A DNA stretch of 64,000 bases from Lepidostoma basale (GCA_022606425.2 JAHDVF020000192.1:62001-126000); one strand, 5' to 3'; counted from the first letter of the stretch, positions 30,215 to 41,385 are shown. Program-made: numbers and translations. The notes: generated from the sequence alone by a model not told the origin.

Positions 30215-30720
30215 AAGTCTCGGATTTAGACATTTTTAGAGTAGGTGAGGCGCTGTTCATAAAAAAATATGATATCGATTTTGAAGAGATTACTGTCTCA
30301 CAGACGTCGACATATCTGGGATCTTTCTGAGATACGTTGTTTCTTAGCTTATTTATTGTTTCTTAAATAATTCTGTTAATTTAAAATTATGTACAACTGC
30401 ATATTAAATAAATTAATACTAATGAAAACGTCTGTCTTATAAAAGGTGTGATATTTTATGTGATTGACAAGTTTCGCCTGTCTTAGGCATTATCAAATGT
30501 CTGATATAAACTAAATCATTTGATAATGCCTTAGACGGGCAAAACATGTATTTCACATAAAATATAATAAAACTTTTAGAAAACAGTCTTATTTCTTAGA
30601 ATATGAAAGTGTTCTGTAAAATTTTATATTGTGTAATTTTGTTTAAATGATTTATATCCAAATGAGCCGCCTAAATGTTGTTCGTTTGTTATGTCTCGTT
30701 TGTGTAAAATAAATGTATAA
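30215..30720 (+). repeat. dispersed repeat R, copy 2, interrupted
   Basis: 30215-30355 matches 23990-24110 (GTCTCGGATTTAGACATTTT, GACGTCGACATAT). 30640-30720 matches 24150-24215 (CCAAATGAGCCGCC, TCGTTTGTTATGTCTCG). The HH-C pair lies between. Confidence 0.72.
30421..30600. mobile_element. HH-C back-to-back inverted pair
   Basis: The minus motif 30466-30496 (TTGATAA, T, GCCT/AGGC helix, GAAAC, TT, GTC) faces the plus motif 30520-30550 (TTGATAA, helix, AAAAC, AT, GTA). Outer ends AATGAAAACGTCTGTCTTA and TTAGAAAACAGTCTTATT mirror each other. It is nested in repeat R. Confidence 0.75.
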
Positions 30721-30834
30721 ATATGTATTCTAATGTAAAAATAAAAAATTTTCCTAAGTTTATTAGCATAATGTCAAAAATATATTCATTTATAAGTGTA
30801 TTAGCATTATTAAATACGTATTTTATTACTGGAC

Positions 30835-31095
30835 ATGTAGAACGAATGGATGAGGGCAAAATGATTTGAAAAACTTATGCAAACAGTGTAAATGAAAGAA
30901 AAAGCCGAGGAAAATATAGCTCGACCAAATTTATTGAATTACTAACAATCGACCACATTCGATGTCGGAAAAATTGACGAGCATGCATTTTACAATAATG
31001 TAGAGGAAGCTCGAGAGATGTGTCAGGATAGAGCAGTATGGCGGTCCATCATATCTGCCTACCCCTCCCGAAAATGGCGTCATGGTTAGTAAATT
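30835..31095 (+). mobile_element. LINE-T2 fragment
   Basis: VERMDEGKMI start, SVNERKSRGKY-like, then REKLTSMHFT (decayed), EEAREMCQDRAVWRSIISAYPS and GGCGTCATGG with a single TTAG. Confidence 0.8.
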
Positions 31096-31099
31096 ATCG

Positions 31100-32315
31100 A
31101 GATTTGCGCATTTCAACCTGTCAATTGAAATATATTTTGTTAGCTAAGTGTTTATTTTGGGTCCCCTCCTAATAGACCTCTTTAAGTTTTTTGCCCTTGG
31201 GCTATTTGGCTGTCAATCAGAAATACTTTCGTGTCACTTTATTAATGTTGACGGCTGATTATTGCTTATTACAATAAACTTAATATCAAACATTTGGAAG
31301 TATCAAAGATACTAATATTCTCCTGTACTTTGAAATATTAGGAATATTTTTTTTATCGATAGGAGCTTATTATTGTGTGTTTAAGACTCAGAATCACATC
31401 GGTTTCGTCTGAATTAGAAGCTTCACAATGTACACATTAATAAATTAGAATACAAATATATTTGTATGGCGCAAAGAAACATTTTTCTCCTAATTATTAT
31501 TTTTGTTAAAACAGTCAATTGTTTTTTTTTTTCGTTTTTTTTTCTTTGACAAATAGTTTATAATTTCCCTGAAGTAAGTTTCGTATTATGCGTTTAGTGA
31601 ATTAGTTAAGTAAGTAAGTAAACTATAATTTCTTTCTAACACAGCAAAAAAAAATTAGGACGAGTTTTATTTTGGCAAAAAATATTCAGCCTGCTAAGCA
31701 CTGCGGCGTGATTTATTTGCGGCCATGAAAGGGTTTAAATACGAGTTTAAGTTGATTCTAAAAATATTGTAACAACAATGTACCTTTGTGTTATTCTATA
31801 TTCGGTATCTAATAGTGGAGCGAATGGAGTAATCCTAACCGCGAGCTGATCTATGCAAAACTCAGCTCCGTTGTTTATCTTGGTTCCGCAGCGTTTCGTA
31901 ATAATGCAATAAATCAAGCGGATACTGCGCTCGGGTACCGTAGTCCAAGTGTTTCGTAATATTTGATATCGACGCCGACCGGAGGGTACGGCGATCTGAT
32001 TTATAACCTGGGAATCTCAGTTTCTTTTGTGCTACAAATGGGTACAAGAGGAATCGCACAGCAAACACTTAAATATCGCCTCGTTCCGGGAACACGGCGG
32101 TGCAGGTGGGGAGATGCGGGAAGCAAGAATGTTTGAATATTATGCATAGCCATCGCCGGAGGATAACACTACGAGAATCTCTTTGAGGAGACGTGTTTTG
32201 CAGATTCACTGAATCCATATCATGTTGTGTTACATAAAATATCTTAACGTTTTATTTATCTTTTATGTTCTTTAGCGAAACATGGAATTTCCAGAAGAAA
32301 AATGAGAGCTGAATA
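31100..32315. other. unassigned DNA
   Basis: It includes TAAGTAAGTAAGTAA at 31608-31622 and a GC-moderate block at 31800-32170 (GAACACGGCGGTGCAGG and nearby) not matching any repeat here. No gene is supported. Confidence 0.4.
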
Positions 32316-32319
32316 AATA

Positions 32320-32720
32320 CGGATGATGATTTATATAGCACCATTTTTGTGAGAGATTCACTTCAAGGGCGCTCAACGTCCGGAAAGCTTCTCTTAAAAA
32401 GAAAAGTTTTAAGAGAGCTTCTGAACACTCCTTCGTCGTCTTGATTGCGGATATTGTAGGGCAGCCTGTTCCACGCCGTCGGTCCCGCGATGCCAAAAGC
32501 GCGATCTGCGAAGTTTGAAGCTCCTTGGCGTCGCGGGACGAGAAGTTTGTGTGTTGCTTCTTCCTTCGAGGATCGTAGAGTTGACTGCCGAGGGTTCAAA
32601 TCTGTCAGCTTGCAAAGTTCTGTGAGGTAGTGGGGCGCTCGTCCATGTAAGGCCTTGTGAACAAGTAGAAGAACGGTAGAGATTATATCCCTTGAGGTCC
32701 ATATACACTGGACAGTGAGC
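32320..32720 (-). mobile_element. LINE-C fragment (CR1/L2-like)
   Basis: Minus frames give NPRQSTLRSSKEEATHKLLVPRRQ, ASNFADRAFGIAGPTAWNRLPYNIRNQ and FRSSLKTFLFKRSFPDVERP, the diagnostic ending of CR1/L2/Rex-type proteins. The upstream LTDFEPSAVNS region is in another frame. The 3' UTR (GGTGCTATATAAATCATC) matches 58085-58130. Confidence 0.82.
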
Positions 32721-32919
32721 GCAAAGTTACCGATGTAGCATTGAATCTTTTTGACTTGTTATCTTAAATGCTATTGTATAATAAAATAAGTGTCAGTTTT
32801 ACATCTGCGCGTCTCTTATCAACTCTTCCGACGGTGTGTTTATTATAGCATTTGTGATAACGAACCGGTGAGGTTCAAGGCTACATCGGTGACGTTACGG
32901 TACTGTTACGGCCACTGTT

Positions 32920-33095
32920 AGACGTATGTGTGATAAAACGATATATGATAGAGTTGCTATATTAAATGCTGATATCAGAAAGGGATATAGAGCGGAAGAA
33001 ATTATTATGAATGGATCGCAGCGAAGGTTTGGACATATCGACCGCATGGATCAAGAATTATTGGTTAATAAAATATACGTTAACGACGTGAATGT
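32920..33095 (+). mobile_element. LINE-T2 fragment
   Basis: MCDKTIYDRVAILNADIRKGYRAEEIIMNGSQRRFGHIDRMDQELLVNKIYVNDVN, then the match stops. After about 33145 a short RDTWRKMKDAYILQ stretch resembles other LINE endings but is too short to assign. Confidence 0.8.
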
Positions 33096-33299
33096 TTTAT
33101 TTAATTATTGTTTAAAAATATATTATAAAGAAATTGTTAGAAGGGACACGTGGAGGAAAATGAAAGATGCCTATATCCTGCAGAGGAGGGAAGAAGGCTA
33201 TAAAAGAAATAAATTGTTATTATATACAAGAAAAATCTTTATTTATTTTTTTTTGCATTATGTTATAAAACAGAAGGCTTCAAATTAATGTTCGCTCCT

Positions 33300-34190
33300 G
33301 AAAATATCTATTAAAGAAAATGTAATTTTATTATTTTTGGAAATATGTACATCGATATTTACTTAAGTAGTACAAAAAAAACTATCAGAAAATTTAATAT
33401 AAACACGCAAAAAAGTTTAGGGTTCGTAAAAAGTGATAAGAGATGATTCGATAAGATTCGAATACCCCGAAAGGTGTTGACGTTATTACAGGAATATTTG
33501 TTAGGGGGCCGATATTTTCAATTTAGCGGTCGGGGGGCGGCGTGGGTTAGGAGCAAACTTTTTAATATCATTATGTTCCTGGTTTCACGTATTTTGACAA
33601 TCGCATTGCCCATCTAATGCGTAACCAAATAAGAGGGGAACCTGCTCCGCCCCCCCTCCGCGGGGGTGGTACGCGGTGTGGGGTTCGCTTCCGGACGGTA
33701 GTGTATTCAAAGCAAAAACGTATTTTCTGCTTGCGGTTTTGTTGAAATTTTTTACTTTAGATTTCCATTTAGACAAAGTGCCCAGTACAACAAATACTTG
33801 AACACTTTATAAAAAATAATTTATTTTTTAAAATTATTTTCTTCTTTTTTTTTTCTTATAAAAGATCTGATGATCTGTGAAATACAAATCATGCTTGCCG
33901 AGATGGTGATGTTGAACTGTTTGTCCTTCTCTTAGGTAATCTTTCGGATATTTTTCATTTCATTTGAATCTGAAGCGGTATGTTTTTGCGATTAATGGTT
34001 GCGTAATGTGAAAAAGACTTTTCTTATATTTGTAATAAAAAAACATAATTACAATCCGTTTTATATATTAGAATATTTTTTAGATAATTGATCTCTACGT
34101 TAGCTGTTTTAAAATACATGCTAATTAAAAATGTAGATTTTTTTTTTGTATTATGTTTACATGTGTTTGTTGTATTTATAATATAATAAA
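33300..34190. other. unassigned DNA
   Basis: A GC-rich patch at 33500-33700 (GCCCCCCCTCCGCGGGGG) is notable in an AT-rich setting. No gene or repeat is recognised. Confidence 0.4.
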
Positions 34191-34194
34191 TAGT

Positions 34195-34515
34195 GAAATA
34201 AGGAAGAAATACAAGTCAAATGTAAAAAGCATCATAAGTAAAATTAAAAAAGGATCCCTGAGTTGGTTTGGATATATAGAACGAATGGACATATAGTATA
34301 CAAGCAGTGTGAGTAAAAAAGGTCTAGGACGGCCAAGGGAAGGCGGAAACGGGGAGCAATTTATAGGTTTTTGAGATTCGACCACATTCGAAGTCGAAAA
34401 AAACTATGAATAAAAAAAAAACATGAAGCTTGAAAGGTATGTCATTAGAGAGAAGTATGGAGGTCCATCCTCTCTGCTTACCCCGCTGGTTAACGGCTTA
34501 GTGGTTAATTAATTA
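34195..34515 (+). mobile_element. LINE-T2 fragment, strongly decayed
   Basis: KGSLSWFGYIERMD, a deletion, SSVSKKGLGRP, FRFDHIRSRKN-like, then the end YRREVWRSILSAYP-like and a TTAATTAATTAG tail. Confidence 0.75.
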
Positions 34516-34519
34516 GTTT

Positions 34520-35100
34520 AGCATTAAAAACATAAATGATAATATTCTCGTGCTAGTAAGATCGTACGTTGAAAGTGTTGTTGATACAAATTGCGTGTTA
34601 AATATTGAATCTGAATTTCACCTCCCCGACATTCTGCGTTGAACAGAGTCGAAAATTACCTGCGATTGTTAGAACAAGCGTAGGGAGCCTCAGTATTCAT
34701 GGTACATTCAAAGTCAATTTCCGATAGAAGAGACCCCCTCCGTCCTAGATGTGCCTAATGCCTAGCTAAGGGGGAGAACTCTCTTGCCACCCCTCGAATT
34801 TCCACAGAAATCAACGGCATTGTTGTCAAAAAGATGCATGAAATGTTTCAGCGATGTATTCTTGTGTGATACAAGTCTCTGTGTGTGCCAACGATTTGTT
34901 GGAAAACACAATAAACACTATGTATGCCGTGCAAAGTGGGCTGTACAGAGTTACGTACGAGTATACACTGAAAAATATTCCAAAATGACTCGTTTTATCC
35001 TTTATAAAGCGATTTTATTAAAATATTATCAACGTTTTTATATTGTTTTACACCGCTTAAATCTGGGTAAAAACAAAATTTATAAGTGTTTTTATATCAT
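34520..35100. other. unassigned DNA
   Basis: The frame at 34784-35107 (107 aa) drifts from GC-moderate to AT-rich and has no recognised motif. I do not call it a gene. Confidence 0.4.
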
Positions 35101-35115
35101 TTTATAAATTTTATA

Positions 35116-35304
35116 AATAAAGAGACCAAGAAGCAGACCGAGGAAAAGATGGGCGGATTGCATGGAAGAAGATTGGGAGAAAATGGAAGGACCTGGGGAA
35201 TGGAGAGAGATGGCCAGAGAGAGTAGTCAGTGGAGGACCGTTGTGGAGGAGGCCAAGTCCCACACCGGGATGTAGCGCCGAGAAATGAATGAATGAATGA
35301 ATGA
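35116..35304 (+). mobile_element. LINE-N terminal fragment with target-site duplication
   Basis: Reading RPRSRPRKRWADCMEEDWEKM, EWREMARESSQWRTVVEEAKSHTGM, stop TAG, a 10-nt remainder and an (AATG)n tail. ATAAATTTTATA flanks at 35104-35115 and 35305-35316. The frame is fully open, so this is a young copy. Confidence 0.88.
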
Positions 35305-35316
35305 ATAAATTTTATA

Positions 35317-35603
35317 TCATTTTGCATATTGATACACCACTAATTAAGTGCTTCATATGAAATTATACATTATAATTGTTATTTATTATCATTTTTTATT
35401 GTTTTATTTATCGTCATACGATACAAGTAAATGGCATTATATTCCCTGGAATATTTGTAACTCATTCAGAGACATAAGTAAAATAATTGAATATTTAAAG
35501 CCATTTGTACAAATTAAACCTCCAATAATGAAAAAAAATATTGTTATCGTTGACAGCGATGATAAAAATTAAACATATAAATGATACACATAGTTAAGGC
35601 ATT
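35317..35603. other. unassigned AT-rich DNA
   Basis: A 74-aa frame at 35348-35572 is AT-driven and unrecognised. Confidence 0.4.
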
Positions 35604-35777
35604 GATGTGAGACATATGTTAGATGTGAGACATATGGTAGATGTGAGACATATGGTAGATGTGAGGCATATGGTAGATGTGAGACATATGGTAGATGTGA
35701 GACATATGGTAGATGTGAGACATATGGTAGATGTGAGACATATGGTAGATGTTAGACATATGGTAGATGTGATACAT
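35604..35777 (+). repeat. 18-bp minisatellite, about 9.7 units
   Basis: The unit GACATATGGTAGATGTGA repeats in register. 18 is divisible by 3, so the plus strand is open and reads (VRHMVD)n while the minus strand reads (YHMSHI)n. Variants: GTT for GGT in unit 1, GAGGCATATGG in unit 3 and GTTAGACATATGG near the end. To about 35880 it fades into loose GAGACAT/GAGGTGAGAC repeats. The peptide is a by-product of the repeat, not a gene. Confidence 0.95.
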
Positions 35778-35889
35778 AGAGTTGAGATCTAGAGGTGAGA
35801 CATATAGGTGAGACACAGAGGTAAGACTTAGAATTCGGGCATAGATTATAGATAGAATTGAGACATTGATATTATATAATATTATATAA

Positions 35890-36389
35890 TGCATATGGTA
35901 GAGAAGAGAAACAGAGCATTATAGGAAAGATAAGCAAACTTAACGTTTTAAGAACTCATGATTATGTATATATTTATAAAATTACGTATTTACAGTTTTT
36001 ATTGTAACAAATCTCGTATTTTTTAAGAAAACGAAATGCTTTAAACTTGTTTCAAATATTTTGATTATAATTTCGCAATTTCAAATCGTATTTAAAAATT
36101 TAATTTCCTTAAATTCATTGGAAAAGTTTTTTCATAAAGTACTGTACATATTTCATAAATAACACCTAAATATACGTTCTTAAAAATTTTCAAGACTACA
36201 TTAAGATGTTTTTTTGTAAGAAATGATCAAATTTTGTAAATAAAATTTTGAATTTATCGTTTTGGTCTAATCTTATTATATCTTAATACGATTACGTATG
36301 TATTAAGATTTACTTAGCGATAATCCTTAATGGTTGGAACATTTAAAACGGAAGTAAGATTATATCGGATTTATTCATAAAATATATTA
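35890..36389. other. unassigned AT-rich DNA
   Basis: No recognisable feature. Confidence 0.5.
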
Positions 36390-36662
36390 CAGGCAGTCGT
36401 CGACTTACGACCAAAATCGTGACCGATAAACACGTCTTAACTTGGTCTGGTCGTAAGTCGATTTGTTTAATAATTTCCATACATAAGTATTTAATAGAGC
36501 GTGATGATATCATAAGACTGTTTTTTATATGTTATGATCAGTATTACCACTATTATAAATAGGGCGCTCGCTATCTTTTTTTTTCTAATAAGAATTCCAT
36601 ATTAGGTTTTTTAATTTTACATTTATTGGGTTAGATAAAAAATTATGCTATTGTATTATTGG

Positions 36663-36935
36663 TATAATCTTCTTCTTTCGCCTAGCCGTTTCCCTTTATT
36701 TGGGGTCGGCTCTCCTAATGCGGCTCCGGCAAGTCTCACGATCCAGGGTCATCTGGCTATCCAGTCCCACCGCCTTCAGGTGGTTCCTAACTGTGGACAT
36801 CCACGTTGCAGGAGGCCGACCTGGTCCCCTCTTTCCATCTTCCAGGTGCAGGGTCTTGTGAACGATGTATTCATTGTCCCTCCTGCTCACATGGCCGTAC
36901 CACTACAGACGACATTCCCTATTTTTTTCCGCTAT
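36663..36935 (-). mobile_element. LINE-W fragment
   Basis: Minus reading: WYGHVSRRDNEYIVHKTLHLEDGKRGPGRPPATWMSTVRNHLKAVGLDSQMTLDRETCRSRIRRADPK, stop, GGGAAACGGCTAGGCGAAAG and an (AAG)n tail. It shares its block order and tail with the piece at 55061-55295. Confidence 0.82.
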
Positions 36936-37095
36936 AGAAGCGACTTTTAGTCTTGCTCTGATGTGCTCATTTCTAGCTTTAGTTTCATTTAGAATATAAA
37001 AAAACGAAAGACTATGATACTTCAACATTATTACTGTTAAAATTTAAAACACTGTTATAATATCACAATTTATTTTTATTCACCGAGAGTGTCGC

Positions 37096-37131
37096 GACAG
37101 CTGTTTTGCCAACCGATGTTGGCATCATCAG
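37096..37131 (-). ncRNA. hammerhead-like motif, family HH-E
   Basis: Minus strand: CTGATGA, T, helix GCCAAC/GTTGGC with loop ATCG, then AAAAC where GAAAC is expected, AGCT, GTC. The core heptamer is canonical and helix II perfect, but the G of GAAA is lost in this copy (present at 60581). Helix III ACAGCTGT is an 8-nt palindrome. Confidence 0.5.
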
Positions 37132-37163
37132 GTTTACAATAAACTTAGAGTTTATTGTAACAC

Positions 37164-37196
37164 CTGATGATGCCATCGGTTGGCAAAACAGCTGTC
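37164..37196 (+). ncRNA. hammerhead-like motif, family HH-E, second arm
   Basis: CTGATGA, T, helix GCCA/TGGC (3 bases lost from the loop side relative to the other arm), AAAAC, AGCT, GTC. The same G-to-A change as in the other arm shows that the pair came from one template. Confidence 0.5.
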
Positions 37197-37371
37197 GCGA
37201 CACTCTCAGTGAATAAAAATAAATAGTGATATTATAACAGTGTTTTGAATTTTAACAGTAAAAAAAAGTGTTTAAATAAAAAATATGCATTCATAGATTG
37301 CATGTGCCACAATTAGCATAGTCGTAAGGTCGAGCTGTCGTAAGTCGCATATGTCGTAAGCACTAACTGTA

Positions 37372-38165
37372 AAAAAAAAATTCTGATCATCAGAATGTAT
37401 CGCGCCATTTTTATTCGAGAAAATTAAGTCAAAAAGGGTTTTATCCCGTTTGACTTCTTAAGGGAAATAATTTCCATCATTTTTTCTTATACTTTTCGTA
37501 AGATGGTGCATTAATATTTACATGTTCATACATTATAAAATTATTTTATACATTAGAACAGGTGATCAAATGTCATTTGAATAATTCATTAGAAAGATAA
37601 ACCTTGTCATCCCTTTAAAATTGTAATTAATTGAATTTATTGATTATTTTCAATTTTGTTTTGAATTTTTATATTAATAATTTGATAATTGTAATTAATT
37701 ACTTGCTGATTCCGTCCTACATATTTTTTGTTCGTTTGATTTGAATATGTAATTAATTAACTAAATCGTGTTTTTGTTTATTTCATTCTATATTTAAGTT
37801 AAGAATATGCTTGATTCATTAGAAAGCTAGGGTTAAATGTCAATAAACCGAATTAACCTATATACCAGGTGTTCAGAAAAGTATGGGTATTGTTAAACAA
37901 TATAAATGCTTAATTAAATAAACAATCATTTTTCGCATTGCTATGGCATATTCACGTATGGGTTGTTAATGCCCTAGCAGACCAAAATTTTCATTTCCCC
38001 ATATATGATACAATAAAATATCTGGAATACGGATGTTTTCATTAATATTTCATTCTTAATATAGAGTTTGTTATCCCTGATAAAGACCTAATTTGATGAA
38101 ACCGGTTAAGATAAAAAGAAAACAGTGTTTTGATTATTTATTTTAAAACATTGTTTATTTTTAAA
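37372..38165. other. unassigned AT-rich DNA
   Basis: 38035-38125 contains CTGATAAAGACC ... GATGAAACCGG, which may be a further decayed hammerhead-like piece. Otherwise nothing. Confidence 0.35.
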
Positions 38166-38166
38166 A

Positions 38167-38267
38167 ACTAAATAACCACCACACTGCAGGCAAAAATAAT
38201 GGACTGCCACACTTTTCTTTCTTGACATACTTCTCTCGCTTCATCAACACACATATATCGTGTCATG
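38167..38267 (-). mobile_element. LINE-T1 terminal fragment
   Basis: AACTAAATAACCACC tail region, then GGACTGCCACACTTTTCTTT ... ATATATCGTGTCATG. It ends where the plus-strand copy's target duplication begins, so it was the target of that insertion. Confidence 0.75.
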
Positions 38268-38280
38268 ATATACTTCGCTA

Positions 38281-38860
38281 GAATACATAATAAATGGTGC
38301 ACTTAGTTGTCATCGCAAACAAAAGCCTATCCAAAAAAGCCAAGATGGCACTGCACAATGGTGTTCTTGTGCCGACCCTTATGTATGGAAGTGAAGCATG
38401 GAACTGGCAAAAGAAGGATGAAAGTAGAATAAATGTAGTAGAAATGAGATCTCTAAGACGAATGTGTGGCAAATCTGTTTATGATAGAGTGACAAATACA
38501 AGTATAAGAAGTGAATGTGGTGCGAATGAAAGTGTTATGAACAATATAAGGAAAGGGTCATTAAGATGGTTTGGACACATGGAAAGAATGAGTGAAGACA
38601 GAATGGTAAAGAAGGTATATGTAAACGGCGTGAACGGAGCTAGAAATAGAGGAAGGCCGAGGAAAACGTGGCACTATCAAATCAATCAAATATTGAATGT
38701 CGGTCACGTGAGGAGTCGGAGAAATCGACGTGCGTGCATGACAAGATGTATGAATGTAGAGGAATCGAGAGAAGTATGTCGGGACAGAACAGTGTGGCGT
38801 TCCATTCTTTCTGCGTACCCCTCCGGGGAGACGGCGTGATGGTTAGTTAGTTAGTTAGTT
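38281..38860 (+). mobile_element. LINE-T1 copy with the longest intact frame (181 aa)
   Basis: The frame 38294-38839 runs VVIANKSLSKKAKMALHNGVLVPTLMYGSEAWNWQKKDESRI, RRMCGKSVYDRVTNTSIRSECGANES, RKGSLRWFGHMERMSEDRMVKKVYVNGVNGARNRGRPRKTWH, MTRCMNVEESREVCRDRTVWRSILSAYPSGETA, stop TGA, then TGG(TTAG)n. The stop lies about 3 nt before the tail. ATATACTT(C/T)GCTA repeats at 38268-38280 and 38861-38873. It lacks the endonuclease and palm, so it cannot move alone. Confidence 0.93.
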
Positions 38861-38873
38861 ATATACTTTGCTA

Positions 38874-39830
38874 TTATTATTATTATTATTGCTATTATTA
38901 TTATCATATACTTTGCTATTATTTAGAACGATTTTTCGTAAATCATAATAATTTCAATACGTTTAAATTAATTATATTATTAGGTATGGTATCATTCGTT
39001 TATAAACGACGTGTATGTGATACTGCCGTAAACGTAGGTACGTACTCGTATGCTTTACGTCGTCCGCTTGTCATTGTGGAACGTTGTTGAATGTTGACGT
39101 CAAATGTCAATCAATTTGACATTCTGACAAACATACATACCTATGTGGGTAGATATTTTTGTTTTGCGCAGTTCACTGATTTTCAGTAAAGTCGAAATTA
39201 CGTATTTATTTTAATTATCTTACGAGTCGTCTTCTTCCTTTGATGCCCGTCGAACTTTTCTCTTTACGATGTTTTGATGTTTGACATTCTGTCTTTCAGT
39301 CTCTTGTTATCTTTCCCGAATCTTAATTCTGCTTTAACGTCTACTCTCGTTCTGTTACACAATTGATCGGATCTCGGATATTTGAATTCGCCGAGACGAA
39401 AGGCTCATACAAAAAATATATAATAATACTGTAATAGAATGATTCATAAATAGAAACATCAAATAAATTATTCTCATACACACTCTATTTTCAATGCAAC
39501 ATATACACAATATTCATGAAATATCTTAACTCGAAGTGCTTTTACGAGTATATAAAGTTTTAATAATTTGTAATACAACGTTTTCATTTTGAATACGTTA
39601 AAACATTCATTGAAATTTCCGATTATTTTGCAATTGGAAAAACGATTTTAATTAAACTAGACGTTCTCCGGATAATGAAGGTGTAACGCTTTTGAAACAT
39701 GTTGAGCAAAATAAACTAAAATGTGCAAAAAACAGTGTTGTTATAACAATTAATGATTATTTTCATATAATTTTTTTTTTTGTTATAAAAATAACGTTGG
39801 CTTTTTGTATACTGTACTTAAATTATGAAT
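38874..39830. other. microsatellite-rich start, then unassigned DNA
   Basis: 38872-38935 holds (ATT)n and a second CATATACTTTGCTATTATT. 39000-39400 is GC-moderate and unmatched. Confidence 0.45.
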
Positions 39831-39834
39831 GTAC

Positions 39835-40125
39835 ACTGAGAAATAGCGCGAGGAACACCAGAATAAGAGAGATTTGTGAGGTTTAATATATTATAAGATG
39901 GAGCAGACAGAGAAAAATGGACTAGTACGGTCATGTTCAAAGAATGGACACCACCAGACTCCCCTATTTTGCATTACATAATCAGCCTCATGGGATTCGT
40001 CCTCGTGGAAGACCTCCTAAAAGATGGAAAGACAGCTGAGAATCTATCTCACAGTAAGAGCAACACTCTGGAGAACAGACCACATAGGTCTACAACAAGG
40101 AAGAAGAAGAAAAAGAAGACTTAAA
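39835..40125 (+). mobile_element. LINE-P 3' fragment
   Basis: LRNSARNTRIREICEV then shifted frames of RQR..W and RPRGRPPKRWKDS, ending GAAGAAGAAGAAAAAGAAG. It is about 90 percent alike by eye to 10740-10995. Confidence 0.78.
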
Positions 40126-40319
40126 TTATATAAATTATAAAAACAAATAAATTCAGCAGTCTAAACGTATTCGCTGTATTTCAGACTCTAGAATTTCAAA
40201 TCAAAATCAATCATTTTCAATTAAGTATATTCATTTATTGTTTCTTGAACAATTATGTTTAAACTCCATATTCAATAGTGTACATTATTTAATATGGAGT
40301 TTTACATAATTGATCAAGA

Positions 40320-40465
40320 ATGAAAACGTCTGTTTTCTAAAAGTTTTATTATATTTTATTAGAATGACACGTAACGCCTTTTTAAGGCATTGATAATGCA
40401 TTAGAAAGTGAGACATGTCATTCTAAACTTCTAGAAAACAGACATTTGCATTCGTAATATATTTT
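40320..40465. mobile_element. HH-C inverted pair, decayed
   Basis: Outer ends AATGAAAACGTCTGTTTTCT and its mirror near 40445. The minus motif has lost GAAAC (plus-strand GTAACGCC). The plus motif has TTGATAA, AGTGAGAC and ATGTC. Confidence 0.65.
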
Positions 40466-40469
40466 TTTA

Positions 40470-41155
40470 CGTGTTTTACAAGAGTGGTTTTGGGATTCGT
40501 TTCAGTTAGTATTAAATTGCGTGCCTTCTTGCGGTTTTCATACGGCCTTAAGTAGCACCGCGGGCGGCTTCTTCGCAGTAGAGCTTCGTATTATTAGCAA
40601 TCAAATATCGCTGGCAAACAGTACGTGATGATCTGCCCGGTGTCGCGTTAGTTCCGACGCGAAAGCACACAAACCGCTCACGACCCTTCTAATTATACCA
40701 CGCTTTATTTCTCATGGGAAAGAAAGCGTTCGTTGCGGCGGAGCTGAGTTTTGAATTTCGAACTAATTTGTGCGTCGCAGTCGCTGAAACAAACGTGAGG
40801 GAACGTGAGGGAATACCTCGCTGATCGAGTTGAACAGATGACAACTGGAAGGCATGTAGTGTTTATGTCATAATATCTATATTTATAATAAGGGGGAAAT
40901 AAATTCCGAGATTTTGAAATTCAACAATAATTCGAAATTTTTAATTTATAAGACATAATATAATAATTAAGAGTTAATATAATATGTTAAATTCAGTAAT
41001 AATAAATACAAAAGTACATTTTTTCTAACGTTATATATAAATATGTAAGCTTTAATAAAATTTTAAATCCATTGTTTTTCAAATGAATCTTCTTGAATAC
41101 CTGTAATACCAATATTTAAATTCAGTAAATTTTACATAAATATTTGAAGATTATT
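40470..41155. other. unassigned DNA, GC-moderate 40490-40850
   Basis: GCACCGCGGGCGGCTTC and GTTGCGGCGGAGCTGAG lie in a non-repetitive block. Possible single-copy host DNA, with no gene supported. Confidence 0.4.
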
Positions 41156-41159
41156 TTTG

Positions 41160-41385
41160 TATAGAATCATGTTTACCACCCCTGATTTGTATGTATATAA
41201 AATACTCGGTTTGCAATTGTGTCACCAGCCTGTCGATGCCAGCGAGCCTGGCGAAACCGGTCGCTGTCGAAATAAAGACAAAAGTGAAATTAGTTAAAAA
41301 ACATCGTTTTATTAAATTATTATTTAAAATGAACTTCCATCACGAGATTTCAGTAAAATCATTTGATTATCTTAAAATGATGTGT
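41160..41385 (+). mobile_element. HH-F element, most complete copy
   Basis: In order: TTTACCACCCCTGATTTG, the motif (41230-41262), AATAAAGACAAAAGTG, AAAACATCGTTTTATTAAAT, ATGAACTTCCATCACGAG, CATTTGATTATCTTA. An accidental 87-aa frame covers it. A G run of ten (41461-41470) follows downstream. Confidence 0.78.
41230..41262 (+). ncRNA. hammerhead-like motif, family HH-F
   Basis: CTGTCGA, T, helix GCCAG/CTGGC, loop CGAGC, GAAAC, CG, GTC. Helix I is a perfect 4 bp: CAGC directly before the heptamer pairs with GCTG directly after GTC. Only the heptamer departs from the canonical core. Confidence 0.5.

Larger units (their letters stand above)
37031..37261. mobile_element. HH-E back-to-back inverted pair
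   Basis: A 231-bp near-perfect palindrome with outer ends ACTGTTAAAATTTAAAACAC and its mirror. A motif lies in each arm, and the centre (37132-37163) is itself partly palindromic around AAACTTAGAGTTTATTG. Confidence 0.88.
36390..37369. mobile_element. Tigger/pogo-like DNA element candidate carrying nested insertions
   Basis: The left end CAGGCAGTCGTCGACTTACG and the right end, inverted (CAGTTAGTGCTTACGACATA then GCGACTTACGACAGCTCGAC), resemble the CAG...GTCCTCGACTTACGA ends of Tigger/pogo elements. TA flanks both sides. The interior holds a LINE-W piece (36663-36935) and an HH-E pair (37031-37261). No transposase frame remains. Confidence 0.6.

Noticed and set aside
35604..35792. CRISPR-like regular repeat
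   Set aside because: Units are contiguous 18-mers without spacers, in animal DNA. It is a minisatellite.
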